From Streptomyces uncialis (GTDB lineage Bacteria > Actinomycetota > Actinomycetes > Streptomycetales > Streptomycetaceae), in the NCBI RefSeq assembly GCF_036250755.1, contig NZ_CP109583.1, positions 3,100,001-3,164,000 of the forward strand: a stretch of 64,000 nt of DNA, given 5' to 3'. Numbering within the stretch: the first letter of the stretch is position 1; every line of letters begins with the position of its first letter. A program made the position numbers and the translations under genes. Positions 8,587 to 16,539 of the stretch are shown here, piece by piece. A model generated the notes under the pieces. It saw nothing but the letters and a program-made list of their open reading frames with translations. It searched no databases and was not told the origin of the DNA.

Positions 8587-9435
8587 TCACGGGGGCACGG
8601 GTACGGCGCATTCGCGGAGGTACTCGGTCGGGCTGGCGCCGGTGACCCGGCGGAACGCGGCGCTGAACGCGCTGGTCGTGGAGTAGCCGCAGCGGTGCGC
8701 CACCAGGTTCACCGGGTGCCCCTGGGCGAGCATGGTCATCGCGGTGGACATCCGTACGAGCGCGCGCCAGCGGGTGAACGACATCCCGAGGTCCTGGCCG
8801 AAGGCCCGGTTGACCGTGCGGACGCTGAGCGAGTGCCGCGCCGCCCATTCCTCGACGGAGCGGTCGCTGTCCGGATCGCGCAGTACGTCGTCCGCGAGGG
8901 CCTGGATGCGCCAGTCCGCCGGGAGCGGCACCTCGGGGACGGGGCGGGGATCGTCCTGGAGCATCTCCAGGATGACCCGCTGGGTACGCAGCCGGAGGTC
9001 GTCCGGCATGGCGGTGGCGTTGAGGTGGAGCAGCATCTCCTGGAGCGCGCGTCCCACCTTCATCGACCGTGACGAGGTCCAGGTGGCGGGGATCGCGGAG
9101 CGGGCCACATAGGTGAAGCAGGCGAAGCTGCCGGGGTCGGCGGTGGCGGCGTGGGGGGCGTCCGGCGGTATCCACACCCCCTGCCCGGGTATCAGCCGCC
9201 GCACGCCGGTGGGGGTGTAGAGCGTCAGGGGCCCGGCGTGCGGCCACATGAGAAGGCCGTCGCTGTGGGTGTGCGGTTCCACGTCGAGCGGTCCGTCGCC
9301 GCCGTCGAAGACGGCGGTGGTGAGCAGGTACGGCGGCCGCACCACGGCGCCGCCGGCCGGGGGCGCGGCCCAGCGGACGGGCAGGGGCGGGGCCGTCCCG
9401 GCGAGCGCGGGACCGGACACATGAGCAACCGACAT
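8587..9435 (-). CDS. AraC-family transcriptional regulator
   Basis: 282-aa regulator with an N-terminal cupin-like sensor half (EPHTHSDGLLMWPHAG, IPPDAPHA) and two C-terminal AraC helix-turn-helices (HSLSVRTVNRAFGQDLGMSFTRW; GYSTTSAFSAAFRRVTGASP). The ATG at 9435 is chosen because the conserved domain begins soon after it; the open frame extends another 52 codons upstream, but an iron-box-like sequence sits directly before 9435. It precedes the uptake operon in the same orientation and probably activates it, like AraC-type siderophore regulators elsewhere. Confidence 0.88.
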   Translation of the reverse strand: MSVAHVSGPALAGTAPPLPVRWAAPPAGGAVVRPPYLLTTAVFDGGDGPLDVEPHTHSDGLLMWPHAGPLTLYTPTGVRRLIPGQGVWIPPDAPHAATADPGSFACFTYVARSAIPATWTSSRSMKVGRALQEMLLHLNATAMPDDLRLRTQRVILEMLQDDPRPVPEVPLPADWRIQALADDVLRDPDSDRSVEEWAARHSLSVRTVNRAFGQDLGMSFTRWRALVRMSTAMTMLAQGHPVNLVAHRCGYSTTSAFSAAFRRVTGASPTEYLRECAVPVPP

Positions 9436-9439
9436 GAAC

Positions 9440-9458
9440 TTAGGGTAACCTAACCTCC
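9440..9458. promoter_or_regulatory. iron box upstream of the AraC regulator
   Basis: TTAGGGTAACCTAACCTCC matches the IdeR/DmdR1 iron-box TTAGGTTAGGCTAACCTAA at 14 of 19 positions, directly upstream of the ATG at 9435. This points to repression of the activator by iron-loaded DmdR1. Confidence 0.65.
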
Positions 9459-9479
9459 TACCGTCCCGGTCGTACGTCC

Positions 9480-9720
9480 TGGCCCTCAGGCGGCCGGGAC
9501 GGGTCGCCTTCGCTCGCGCCTCACGGTTCCGGGCCGGCCGTACGTGTTTCCCGTGCGGGCCGCCTTCGCTCGCGCTTCCGGGTTTGCGCACCTGGGCCTA
9601 CTTGTCCCGTGCCGGTACAGACGTGGTGCGCGGTTCCCCGCGCCCCTGAGTGGTCCGCGCTCCGCGCACCTGCTCCCGTGCGGCTCGTTCGTGGGTTTGC
9701 GCTCGCGCCGCTTCGGGGTG
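9480..9720. repeat. intergenic repeats of the GTTCCCCGCGCCCCT family
   Basis: The gap of about 300 bp between the AraC and MarR genes holds degenerate copies of the dispersed repeat (GGTCGCCTTCGCTCGCGC; a GCGCGGTTCCCCGCGCCCCTGAG variant near 9628). No convincing gene is seen. Confidence 0.6.
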
Positions 9721-9736
9721 ACGCGACGGGGCCGGG

Positions 9737-10204
9737 TCACGTCGTCGGGGTGGGGGCGGTCGGGCCCTGGTGGCGGAGGCGGGTGACCAGGGCGGCCCAG
9801 CGGTCGTCGTAGGCGGCGGCGTCGAGCAGCGCGGTCAGCTCCGTACGGCAGCGGGCCTCGGCGCGCTCGCCGCGGTCGGCGCCCTCGGGTGTCAGGGCGC
9901 AGTAGACGCCGCGCCGGTCGTGCTCGCAGCTGACCCGGGCGGTGAGCCCCTTCTTCTCCAGCCGGGTGACGAGCCGGCTCATGGACGACTGGTCGAGGCC
10001 CACCGCGGCGGACAGCTCCTGCACCCGCGTGCCCCGGGTGGGGCCGTGCCGCAGCTCGACGAGCACCAGTACCTCCGGGAGGGAGACCTGGAACTCGTCC
10101 GCGAGCATCCGCTCCATGGACTGGTTGAACCGGCCCACCATCAGGGTCAGCCGCCGCCACCGGTCGAACTCGCGGAGGCTTGCGGCACGGTCGTCGGCCG
10201 ACAT
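9737..10204 (-). CDS. MarR-family transcriptional regulator
   Basis: 155-aa winged-helix regulator. The DNA-binding core is TRVQELSAAVGLDQSSMSRLVTRLEKKG with the wing CEHDRRGVYCALTPEG; the flanking helices form the dimer interface. ATG 10204. The target is unknown: no divergent partner is adjacent and a repeat-filled gap lies upstream. Confidence 0.85.
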   Translation of the reverse strand: MSADDRAASLREFDRWRRLTLMVGRFNQSMERMLADEFQVSLPEVLVLVELRHGPTRGTRVQELSAAVGLDQSSMSRLVTRLEKKGLTARVSCEHDRRGVYCALTPEGADRGERAEARCRTELTALLDAAAYDDRWAALVTRLRHQGPTAPTPTT

Positions 10205-10319
10205 CCCGGCCTCCCCTCCAGTCGACTCCTTGTCCCTGCGTGACTATAGCCAACTCCGCCCACATTCCATGCGTGCGCACACATCTTACGAAGTCCTGTC
10301 GCCGCTGGGTCGCTGGGCC

Positions 10320-10677
10320 GGCCGTCGAGGTCTGCCCGGGTGGACGTACTCCGTTCCTGTGCCGTCGCTCGTGGGGTGCGCAGTTCCCCACGGGTCGCCT
10401 TCGCTTGCGCTTCCGAGGTCCGTCCGGCTGGGCGTACTTCGTTCCTGTGCCGTCGCTCGTGGGTTTCGCGCAGTTCCCCGCGGGTCGCCTTCGCTTGCGC
10501 TTCCGAGGTCTGTCCGGGTGGACGTACTTCGTTCCTGTGCCGTCGCTCGTGGGTTTCGCGCAGTTCCCCGCGGGTCGCCTTCGCTTGCGCTTCCCAGGTC
10601 CGTCCGGCTGGGCGCACTTCGTTCCTGTGCCGTCGCTCGTGGGTTTCGCGCAGTTCCCCGCGCCCCTTTGGGGCGCC
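10320..10677. repeat. 88-bp tandem repeat array, left arm of repeat cluster B
   Basis: Four tandem units with an 88-bp period, beginning near 10331, 10419, 10507 and 10595. Each contains GTCCGGCTGGGCGTAC-like sequence, TTCCTGTGCCGTCGCTCGTG and GCGCAGTTCCCCGCG, with CCTTCGCTTGCGCTTCC at the junctions. The array runs into the central structured element. Confidence 0.85.
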
Positions 10678-10924
10678 ATCTGCTTGTTCTTCGGGTCGGT
10701 GCCGGTCGGGATTCTCCGTCCTCGATCCAACGCGCTCGGTACGACGTCCCCCTTGCCCTACTGAAGAGCATCGGAGTCTGCGGGCAGAGATTCCCGCCCA
10801 CCCCCTCCCGCAGCAGCGCGAGTCCGCGAGGAGGGTGGTTGAACCCCGGCCCCGGGCTGACGTCGGCCCGCAGACGGACGACAGCCCCAGACGGGCGCCC
10901 CCAAAGGGGCGCGGGGAACTGCGC
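10648..10924. repeat. 277-bp structured repeat element (copy B), MITE-like
   Basis: Bounded by inverted repeats: GCGCAGTTCCCCGCGCCCC-TTT-GGGGCGCC at 10648-10677 and the complement at 10894-10924. The interior carries the conserved blocks shared with copies at 39150, 48472, 58417 and 63228: GGGATTCTCCGTCCTCGATC, GAAGAGCATCGGAGTCTGC, AGAGATTCCCGCCCACCCCC and GTCCGCGAGGAGGGTGG, around a variable stretch of about 20 bp. No open frame is conserved among copies, so it is best read as a non-coding element. Confidence 0.75.
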
Positions 10925-11075
10925 AAAAACGAGGACGGCCCCGCACCCGAACGGGAACCGCAAGGGGCGCAACCTCAGGGGCGCGGGGAACTGCGCACCC
11001 ACGAACGACCCGCACGGGGACAAGTACGCCCAGGTGGGGAACCCCAGGGGCGCAAGCGAAGGCGACCCGCAGATC
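10925..11075. repeat. right arm of repeat cluster B
   Basis: Complement-orientation copies of the core (AGGGGCGCGGGGAACTGCGC near 10975) with GACCCGCACGGGGACAAGTACGCC-like spacers run up toward the RsbW-like gene. Together with the left arm and central element they fill the 10205-11219 gap. Confidence 0.7.
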
Positions 11076-11219
11076 ACCGCCGGGGCGGGCGGGCCCGAAG
11101 GGTGTCCCGCAGCCCGTCGAGCTGCCGGTGCAGATCCCGTTGCGCGACATGGCGAGCCCAACGCGCCTCGATCCGGCCCGCCAGGGCGAGAACGCGCTCG
11201 AAGCGGTGGGCGCCACGTG

Positions 11220-11729
11220 TCACCCGTCGCACGTCCCCTCCCCGGGGTTTCCGAGTTCGGCCCACACGGTCTTGCCGCCGTGCCGCCGGTCGCAGCCCCA
11301 ACGGGAGCTGAGGGCCTCGATCAGGAGCAGGCCGCGCCCGGACTCCGCGCCGTCGCGGGGACAGCGGGGTACCGGGGTGGTGCGCGATCCGTCGCTCACC
11401 GCGATCCGGACCCCGCCGCCCACCGCACGGAGTACGTCGAGGCGGAAGGACGAGCAGTTGGTGTGGGTGACCACGTTCGCGACCAGTTCGGTGACGATCT
11501 GCCGCGCGTCACCGCACAGTTCGTCCAGGTCCCAGGCCCGTAGAACCTCGGTGACCAGCCGCCGGGCCCGGCCGGCCGCCGACGGCAGACACTCCAGGGC
11601 TTCGGCCCGGCCGATCGCCCCGGCAGCGCCATTTCGGGCCCCGAACGCAATTGCAGCGAGGTCGAGTTGGGGTTCGTGTCGTTCCGTGGCTACGTTCTTC
11701 CCGGACACGCCGTTCCTCTCCGTAGTCAT
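11220..11729 (-). CDS. RsbW-like ATP-binding (HATPase) regulator
   Basis: 169-aa small GHKL ATPase of the anti-sigma/serine-kinase type. The N-box is IVTELVANVVTHT, the G1-like box AVSDGSRT and the G2 region GRGLLLIEALSSRWG; the C-terminus KTVWAEL is typical. Divergent from the XRE/DUF397 genes, it forms the RsbW-like ATPase + XRE + DUF397 set characteristic of the abaA/whiJ paralogue families of Streptomyces, which influence development and antibiotic production. The partner sigma factor, if any, is unknown. Confidence 0.85.
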   Translation of the reverse strand: MTTERNGVSGKNVATERHEPQLDLAAIAFGARNGAAGAIGRAEALECLPSAAGRARRLVTEVLRAWDLDELCGDARQIVTELVANVVTHTNCSSFRLDVLRAVGGGVRIAVSDGSRTTPVPRCPRDGAESGRGLLLIEALSSRWGCDRRHGGKTVWAELGNPGEGTCDG

Positions 11730-11799
11730 TCCACTACTGGGGAGGTTCAGCGTGGCCTAGAGCTGGAAGTCCTTCAACGTGCCGCAGGCGGAGGAAACA

Positions 11800-12642
11800 T
11801 TGGTAAACCGCAAGGAGTTGAACCCCGACAAGAGTCCGGAAGCAGCGTTCGGCGCACGTCTACGCAGTTCACGCGAGGCACGCAACTGGACGCAGGACGA
11901 TCTGGCCGCCCGGATGGAATATTCCGGGCGGCATATTTCAGCGATTGAAACCGGCCGCAAACCCCCGACGCGCCGATTTTCGCTTAGCGTCGACGCCGCA
12001 TTCGGACTCGAAGGCACGAGCGACACGTTCGAACGGGCGTGGGGTGAACTCCGGCGCGGCAGCTTGCTGGAGGGGTTCCCTGAGTATCTGACGCAGGAGT
12101 CCCGCGCGGCGGAGATCCGGCTGTTCGAAGTGGGCTTGATCCCGGGCCCGCTTCAGACGCGCGAGTACGCGCAGGCTCTGGCCGACAGTGCCGTGCAACG
12201 CGGGGTCATCACCGCCGAACAGGCAGATGAACGAGTCTCGTTGCTGATGGAGCGTCAAGCTGCCTTGGTACGGCCCTTACCACCCATGGTGATCGTGGTC
12301 CTGGACGAGAGCTGCATCCGCCGGCCGATCGGGGGCTCCAAGGTCATGGGCGCTCAGCTGGACCAGCTGAGCGAGTTTGCGAAGCAGCCGAACACCGTGC
12401 TTCAGATCGCCCCCTTCGGCCTGGGGGAGCGCCGCCCGTTCGACCGGCTGGTCAACTTGCTTACGCTGCATGACCGGTCCGTAGTCTCCTACGTTGAGTC
12501 GCAGACCCACGGGCATCTGGAACGCGAGCTCACTTCCGTGCTGCCGCTGGTGAGGGCCTACCATCAGCTACAGGCCGAATCACTCTCCCAAGCGATATCC
12601 GTGGCCATGATCAATGAGGTACGAAAGGGCACCCCGCGATGA
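11800..12642 (+). CDS. XRE-family regulator with DUF5753-type C-terminus (WhiJ-like)
   Basis: 280-aa regulator. N-terminal HTH: ARLRSSREARNWTQDDLAARMEYSGRHISAIETG; the C-terminal 190 residues are the DUF5753 domain (LIPGPLQTREYAQAL; VVLDESCIRRPIGG). TTG at 11800 is preferred because GGAGG lies five bases upstream and family members begin with NRKELNP; a GTG at 11779 would add seven residues. The stop overlaps the first DUF397 gene (ATGA). Likely the DNA-binding partner of the small DUF397 proteins. Confidence 0.88.
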   Translation: MVNRKELNPDKSPEAAFGARLRSSREARNWTQDDLAARMEYSGRHISAIETGRKPPTRRFSLSVDAAFGLEGTSDTFERAWGELRRGSLLEGFPEYLTQESRAAEIRLFEVGLIPGPLQTREYAQALADSAVQRGVITAEQADERVSLLMERQAALVRPLPPMVIVVLDESCIRRPIGGSKVMGAQLDQLSEFAKQPNTVLQIAPFGLGERRPFDRLVNLLTLHDRSVVSYVESQTHGHLERELTSVLPLVRAYHQLQAESLSQAISVAMINEVRKGTPR

Positions 12643-12851
12643 CCGAATCCCCCTCCCTCCTCTGGGTCAAATCCTCCTACAGCAACAACGGCGGTTCCTG
12701 CGTCGAGTGGGCGCCCGCACACGCGGACGCCAACGGCATAGTCCCCGTCCGCGACTCCAAGAGCCCCGGCGGACCCGTACTGAACGTCCGCGCCACCGCG
12801 TTCGCGGCCTTCGTGGCGGGCGTCAAGGCCGGATCGCTCGACACCGCCTGA
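12639..12851 (+). CDS. DUF397 small protein 1
   Basis: 70-aa DUF397 protein with the hallmark WVKSSYSNNGGSCVEWAP and VPVRDSKSPGGP followed by AFAAFVAGVK. Translationally coupled to the XRE gene by an ATGA overlap. Family members act with whiJ-type regulators, probably by direct binding. Confidence 0.93.
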   Translation: MTESPSLLWVKSSYSNNGGSCVEWAPAHADANGIVPVRDSKSPGGPVLNVRATAFAAFVAGVKAGSLDTA

Positions 12852-12984
12852 CCGGACCGCACAGCACATCGCAACGCCGAAGGCCCCGCCGCACACCTTG
12901 ATTCGAGGACGTGGCGGGGTTGACCCTGCCCGTTCGATCCGCGATCCCCTACCTCGATTCCCCAGCAGGCAGGAAAGGGCCCTC

Positions 12985-13194
12985 GTGACAACCGAACCTC
13001 ATGACTGGATCAAGTCCTCGTACAGCGGCAACGGCGGTTCCTGCGTCGAGTGGGCACCGGCACACGCGGCCACCAACAGCACAGTCCCCGTGCGCGACTC
13101 CAAGAGCCCCGGCGGACCCGTGCTGGACATCCCCGCCGACGCCTTCACGTCCTTCGTGGCGGGCGTCAAGGACGGAACGCTCGGCACACGCTGA
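12985..13194 (+). CDS. DUF397 small protein 2
   Basis: 69-aa paralogue (WIKSSYSGNGGSCVEWAP; VPVRDSKSPGGPVLDI). GTG start with AGGAAAGG upstream, 133 bp after copy 1. Near-identical DNA shared with copies 1 and 3 indicates recent tandem duplication. Confidence 0.92.
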   Translation: MTTEPHDWIKSSYSGNGGSCVEWAPAHAATNSTVPVRDSKSPGGPVLDIPADAFTSFVAGVKDGTLGTR

Positions 13195-13237
13195 CCAGCC
13201 GGGCACACCACGCACCGCAACGTCGAAAGGGCACCCC

Positions 13238-13447
13238 GTGACAACCGAAGCGCACAACTGGATCAAGTCCTCGTACAGCGGCAACGGCGGTTCCTGCGTC
13301 GAGTGGGCGCCCGCACACGCGTCCGCCAACGGCATAGTCCCCGTGCGCGACTCCAAGGCCCCGAACGGACCCGTACTGAACGTCCGCGCCACCGCGTTCG
13401 CGGCCTTCGTGACCGGCGTCAAGGGCGGAACGCTCGGCACCCGCTGA
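13238..13447 (+). CDS. DUF397 small protein 3
   Basis: 69-aa paralogue (WIKSSYSGNGGSCVEWAP; DSKAPNGPVLNV). GTG start with GAAAGG upstream, 43 bp after copy 2. Its N-terminal half is nearest to copy 2 and its C-terminal half (NVRATAFAAFV) to copy 1, hinting at recombination among the copies. Confidence 0.92.
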   Translation: MTTEAHNWIKSSYSGNGGSCVEWAPAHASANGIVPVRDSKAPNGPVLNVRATAFAAFVTGVKGGTLGTR

Positions 13448-13466
13448 GCGGGCGGGGACGGGCGAA

Positions 13467-13504
13467 GCCCCGTCGCATTGCCCGGTACGGGAGTGCGGCG
13501 GGGC
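13467..13504. terminator. bidirectional terminator hairpin
   Basis: GCCCCGTCGCA and TGCGGCGGGGC form an 11-bp stem (one G-T wobble) around an inner CCCG/CGGG stem, between the convergent DUF397 and FMN-reductase genes. No T-tract, as is common in Streptomyces. Confidence 0.7.
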
Positions 13505-13516
13505 CTCGGGGGGTGG

Positions 13517-14101
13517 TCAGACGGTGGCGGACTGGGCCTTCGTCTTGTCGCGGAGGGGCTGGAGTGCGTCGCTCCACGCGATGAGCTGGTCCAGCATCGG
13601 GCCGACCGCGTCGACCTGCACGGGCTGCGGGGTGAAGGTCGTGAAGTTCTCGAAGTCGGTGAACAGCGAGAGCATCACCTGGTTGCGGACGGTCGCGACC
13701 TGGACCTCGGCCATGATCCCGCGCAGGTGCTCGATCGCGCGGGAGCCGCCCGCGCTGCCGTAACCGACGAAGGCCGCGGCCTTGTTGTTCCACTCCGAGT
13801 ACAGGTAGTCGATGGCGTTCTTCAGCGCGCCGGACGTGGAGTGGTTGTACTCCGGCGTGACGAACACGAAGCCGTCGTAGGAGTCGACGAGCGTCGACCA
13901 CTCACGGGTGTGGTCGTTGGCGTACTGGCCGAAGGACGGCGGGGCCTGCTCGTCGAGGAGCGGGAGCTTGATGTCGCGGAGGTCCACGACGTCGAACTCG
14001 GCGTCGGTCCGCTTCGAGGCGATCTCGTGCACCCAGTGGGCGACCGTGTCACCGACGCGGCCGGGGCGGGTGCTGCCGATGACGATGGCGATCCTGGTCA
14101 T
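13517..14101 (-). CDS. NADPH-dependent FMN reductase
   Basis: 194-aa flavodoxin-fold oxidoreductase. The FMN phosphate-binding loop GSTRPGR is at residues 9-15 and the second flavin motif PEYNHS in the middle; full family length. Probably reduces quinones, azo compounds or chromate, or supplies FMNH2. It follows the MarR gene 14225-14743 in the same orientation (123-bp gap), consistent with MarR-controlled expression in response to electrophiles. Confidence 0.92.
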   Translation of the reverse strand: MTRIAIVIGSTRPGRVGDTVAHWVHEIASKRTDAEFDVVDLRDIKLPLLDEQAPPSFGQYANDHTREWSTLVDSYDGFVFVTPEYNHSTSGALKNAIDYLYSEWNNKAAAFVGYGSAGGSRAIEHLRGIMAEVQVATVRNQVMLSLFTDFENFTTFTPQPVQVDAVGPMLDQLIAWSDALQPLRDKTKAQSATV

Positions 14102-14224
14102 AGATATGCCTTGCTTCCTTGTATCGGGTGTCGCGGCGGTGGATGCCGCGCGGGTTCCTGCGGTGTGCGGACCGGTCGGTCCGCTGGGGGCGGACCGCCG
14201 GGGTTCGGGGGGACCCGGTGGGGG

Positions 14225-14743
14225 TCAGGGGCCGGGCGGCGGGGTGCCGCGGGGCTCGGGGAGGGTGAGCCGGCCGCTGAGCTGGTCGCTGATCTCCCGC
14301 AGCCGGCGGAGCTGGTCCGCGCTGAGGTGGTCCAGCAGCCGGGTCCGGGCACAGTCCGCGTGCCAGGGCGCGGCCTCCTCCAGCGCGACGCGCCCCGCGG
14401 GGGTGAGCCGGGCGAGCAGCGCCCGCCGGTCGCCGGGGTCCTCGGCGCGCTCGATCCAGCCGCGCTGCTCCAGTCTGTCGGCCAGGTGCGAGAGCCTGCT
14501 GGCGGACACGCCGGTGCGGCGGGCCAGCTCGTTCATGCGCAGCCGCAGTCCGGGGGCCTCGGAGAGCCAGTCGAGGAGTTCGTAGTGGATCTGCGACATG
14601 CCGCCCTCGCGCCGCAGCTCGTGCCCGAGCTGTTCGGACAGCAGCCGGGCGGCGGTGAGGAAGGAGCGCATGGTCCGCTGGGCCTCCCGGTCGGGGTCCG
14701 CCGCGGCCACGGCGGGCCGCGGGGGCGCGCTCATGCCTTCCAT
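14225..14743 (-). CDS. MarR-family transcriptional regulator
   Basis: 172-aa winged-helix repressor: RMNELARRTGVSASRLSHLADRLEQRG recognition region, wing EDPGDRRALLARLTPAG. ATG 14743 is chosen for a near-perfect AGGAGGT four bases upstream; in-frame codons run on to 14794 but cross the AT-rich promoter. Probably an autorepressor that also controls the adjacent FMN reductase. Confidence 0.9.
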   Translation of the reverse strand: MEGMSAPPRPAVAAADPDREAQRTMRSFLTAARLLSEQLGHELRREGGMSQIHYELLDWLSEAPGLRLRMNELARRTGVSASRLSHLADRLEQRGWIERAEDPGDRRALLARLTPAGRVALEEAAPWHADCARTRLLDHLSADQLRRLREISDQLSGRLTLPEPRGTPPPGP

Positions 14744-14773
14744 GGGGACCTCCTGGGAGCTGCTCGGCGGTGT

Positions 14774-14812
14774 GCTCGGACCAATATAGTTCATCGTTCA
14801 ATTAATCTCGGA
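14774..14812 (-). promoter_or_regulatory. AT-rich promoter/operator island upstream of MarR
   Basis: ATATAGTTCATCGTTCAATTAAT (14783-14805 region) is strikingly AT-rich for this genome and partly palindromic (TAnTTnA...TnAAnTA), as expected for a MarR operator overlapping a promoter. Confidence 0.45.
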
Positions 14813-15026
14813 GCCTACAGCGCCACACCCCGGGGAACTATTCCCACCCACGCGCCCCACCGGCCCCGCCGCCCCAGAGCCGATCACCACACAACAGAAA
14901 GGGCCGCGACCCCCCGCCCGGCCACGGCCCACACCGCCCTCCCCGCACAAACGGGAACACGGAGGGGGCCGGAACCACCGCGAACGCCTCCCTCCGGGGC
15001 GGGTCCGGCAAACCTCCGACGGGTCA

Positions 15027-16040
15027 CTACGAGTAGTCGATCGTGCCGTCCGCCGCCATCGGCGGATGGATGCGCTCCGGCGGGTGGGAGTCGGTGTCGG
15101 ACGGCCGGGGGCCCTCGGGGCCGTCCGCGCCGCACCGCACCATCCGCTCGATCCGGCAGACCCGGAACATCTCGTCGCCCACCCGTACCTCGTCGGCGCG
15201 CTCCGCCGCCCGGAACCGCTCGGCGGCCCGCGCGTAGGCGGCCCGGCCCCGCTCGTCCAGGCCCGTCATCCGGGGCCAGAAATCGGTCAGCCCGTCGTTC
15301 AGCACCCGGCGGGCGTCGTGCGGGGTCGGCACCAGCGCGGACCGGGGCCGCCACCGTCCGTCCAGGCGTTCCACCACGCAGAACGCCACCGGCAGCAGCG
15401 CCACTTCGGGATGGGTGCGCACGGCCGACACGCTGTCGCGCAGCATGCCGTCGGGGAACCCCGTGCCCGAGTAGCTGAAGTCGCGCAGGGCCAGCTTGAG
15501 GGCCCCGGTCATCAGGCCCTGCTCCCGTCCGGGGTCGAGCGGCATGCCCAGCTCGGACGGCCTGGCGTCGGGGGTGAACTCCCAGGAGCGCTTGGCCGGT
15601 TCGGGGTCGGTGGGGCGGGGCGGCTCCAGCCCGTCGTCGCCGCCGCGCGCGAACTCGTCGCCCCGGATCACCCGGTAGCGGCTGCCCGCCGCCCGGACCT
15701 CGTCCACCGGTTCACGTTCCAGCAGATCGACCGCGGCGAGGAGTTCGCGCCGCACCTCCGGGTCGTCGGTGTCGTCCTTGGCCTGGAACCACAGATGGGA
15801 GTTGAGCGAGTCCCGGGCCTCCTGGGGTCTGCCGCAGGTGACCTCGGTCAGCACCCGCCAGCGGGGCGCGTCGGCCGGTTCCTGGACGGCGAGCCCGAAC
15901 ACCGGGCCGCGCAGCAGCAGATTCGGGTAGCGGTAGGACGCCTCCACCGCGTCGGCCTCAGTCACCCACTCCGCCGGATCGTCGCGCCGGACCAGTCCCT
16001 CATGGATCCGGTCGAGCTGTCGCTTCCAGTCATCGCCCAT
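15027..16040 (-). CDS. DUF5954-like protein
   Basis: 337-aa soluble protein, no signal peptide or membrane segment. It begins MGDDWKRQLDRIHEGLVRRDDP and contains VEASYRYPNLLLRGPVFGLA and FRVCRIERMVRCGADGPEGPRPSD, which I associate with the actinobacterial DUF5954 family (function unknown). ATG 16040. Single gene; divergent from the 16540 operon. Confidence 0.6.
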   Translation of the reverse strand: MGDDWKRQLDRIHEGLVRRDDPAEWVTEADAVEASYRYPNLLLRGPVFGLAVQEPADAPRWRVLTEVTCGRPQEARDSLNSHLWFQAKDDTDDPEVRRELLAAVDLLEREPVDEVRAAGSRYRVIRGDEFARGGDDGLEPPRPTDPEPAKRSWEFTPDARPSELGMPLDPGREQGLMTGALKLALRDFSYSGTGFPDGMLRDSVSAVRTHPEVALLPVAFCVVERLDGRWRPRSALVPTPHDARRVLNDGLTDFWPRMTGLDERGRAAYARAAERFRAAERADEVRVGDEMFRVCRIERMVRCGADGPEGPRPSDTDSHPPERIHPPMAADGTIDYS

Positions 16041-16200
16041 GCGCACATTGTGCTGAAGACGGGGCCGCCGTCCGCCCGGATCGGCGCAACCGACCGGACT
16101 TGTCCGCCGCACGACCGGGTCCGCGCGCCTGCCGGATGCGGCGAGCGCCCAGGGCGTCCGGGCCGGACCCGGGCCCGGGTGAAGGCCCCGCCGGGGACCC

Positions 16201-16228
16201 GTGAGCGAGCTCTCACACCGACCCTCAC
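16201..16228. promoter_or_regulatory. GTGAG-N6-CTCAC dyad, candidate response-regulator site 1
   Basis: GTGAGCGAGCTCTCAC followed by ACCGACCCTCAC lies in the 500-bp divergent gap between the DUF5954-like gene and the two-component operon. A closely similar sequence lies upstream of the carbonic anhydrase (19654-19680). The remainder of the 16041-16539 gap shows no gene. Confidence 0.4.
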
Positions 16229-16539
16229 GGATCACCCCGTACCGGGACGAACCACCAGGGGCGGGAGCCGGACCGGAATGCCATCCTCCGCCCGCCGGAC
16301 GACGGACGGCAGGTGTACGCATCTGCACACCGATCCGTCCGGCTACTGAGCAGTTACCTCGCCCACCACGTATCTCATCCCGGCAAGACCCCAAGAACGA
16401 GCAGTTCCGCACGCGACCGCAACGACCACGAACACCGAAGCACCCAGGAGGAAAAGCCCCGTTGGTGCCGGGGCACGGCACGACATGAGAATCCTCTCCT
16501 CTTTCCGTCGCCCCTTTGATTGGACTGGACACTCTCCTT

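Noticed and set aside
1..9435. Complete siderophore biosynthetic cluster
   Set aside because: Only transport and regulation genes are present; no NRPS or IucA/IucC-type synthetase occurs in the window.
10331..10677. CRISPR array
   Set aside because: The whole 88-bp unit is repeated, spacers are not unique, the repeats recur elsewhere in the window and no cas gene is present.
9486..11540. Several 150-530-codon frames through the repeat cluster between MarR and XRE genes
   Set aside because: They translate repeat units into Arg/Pro/Ser-rich repeats in many frames at once, have no ribosome-binding site and are not shared between clusters in one frame.
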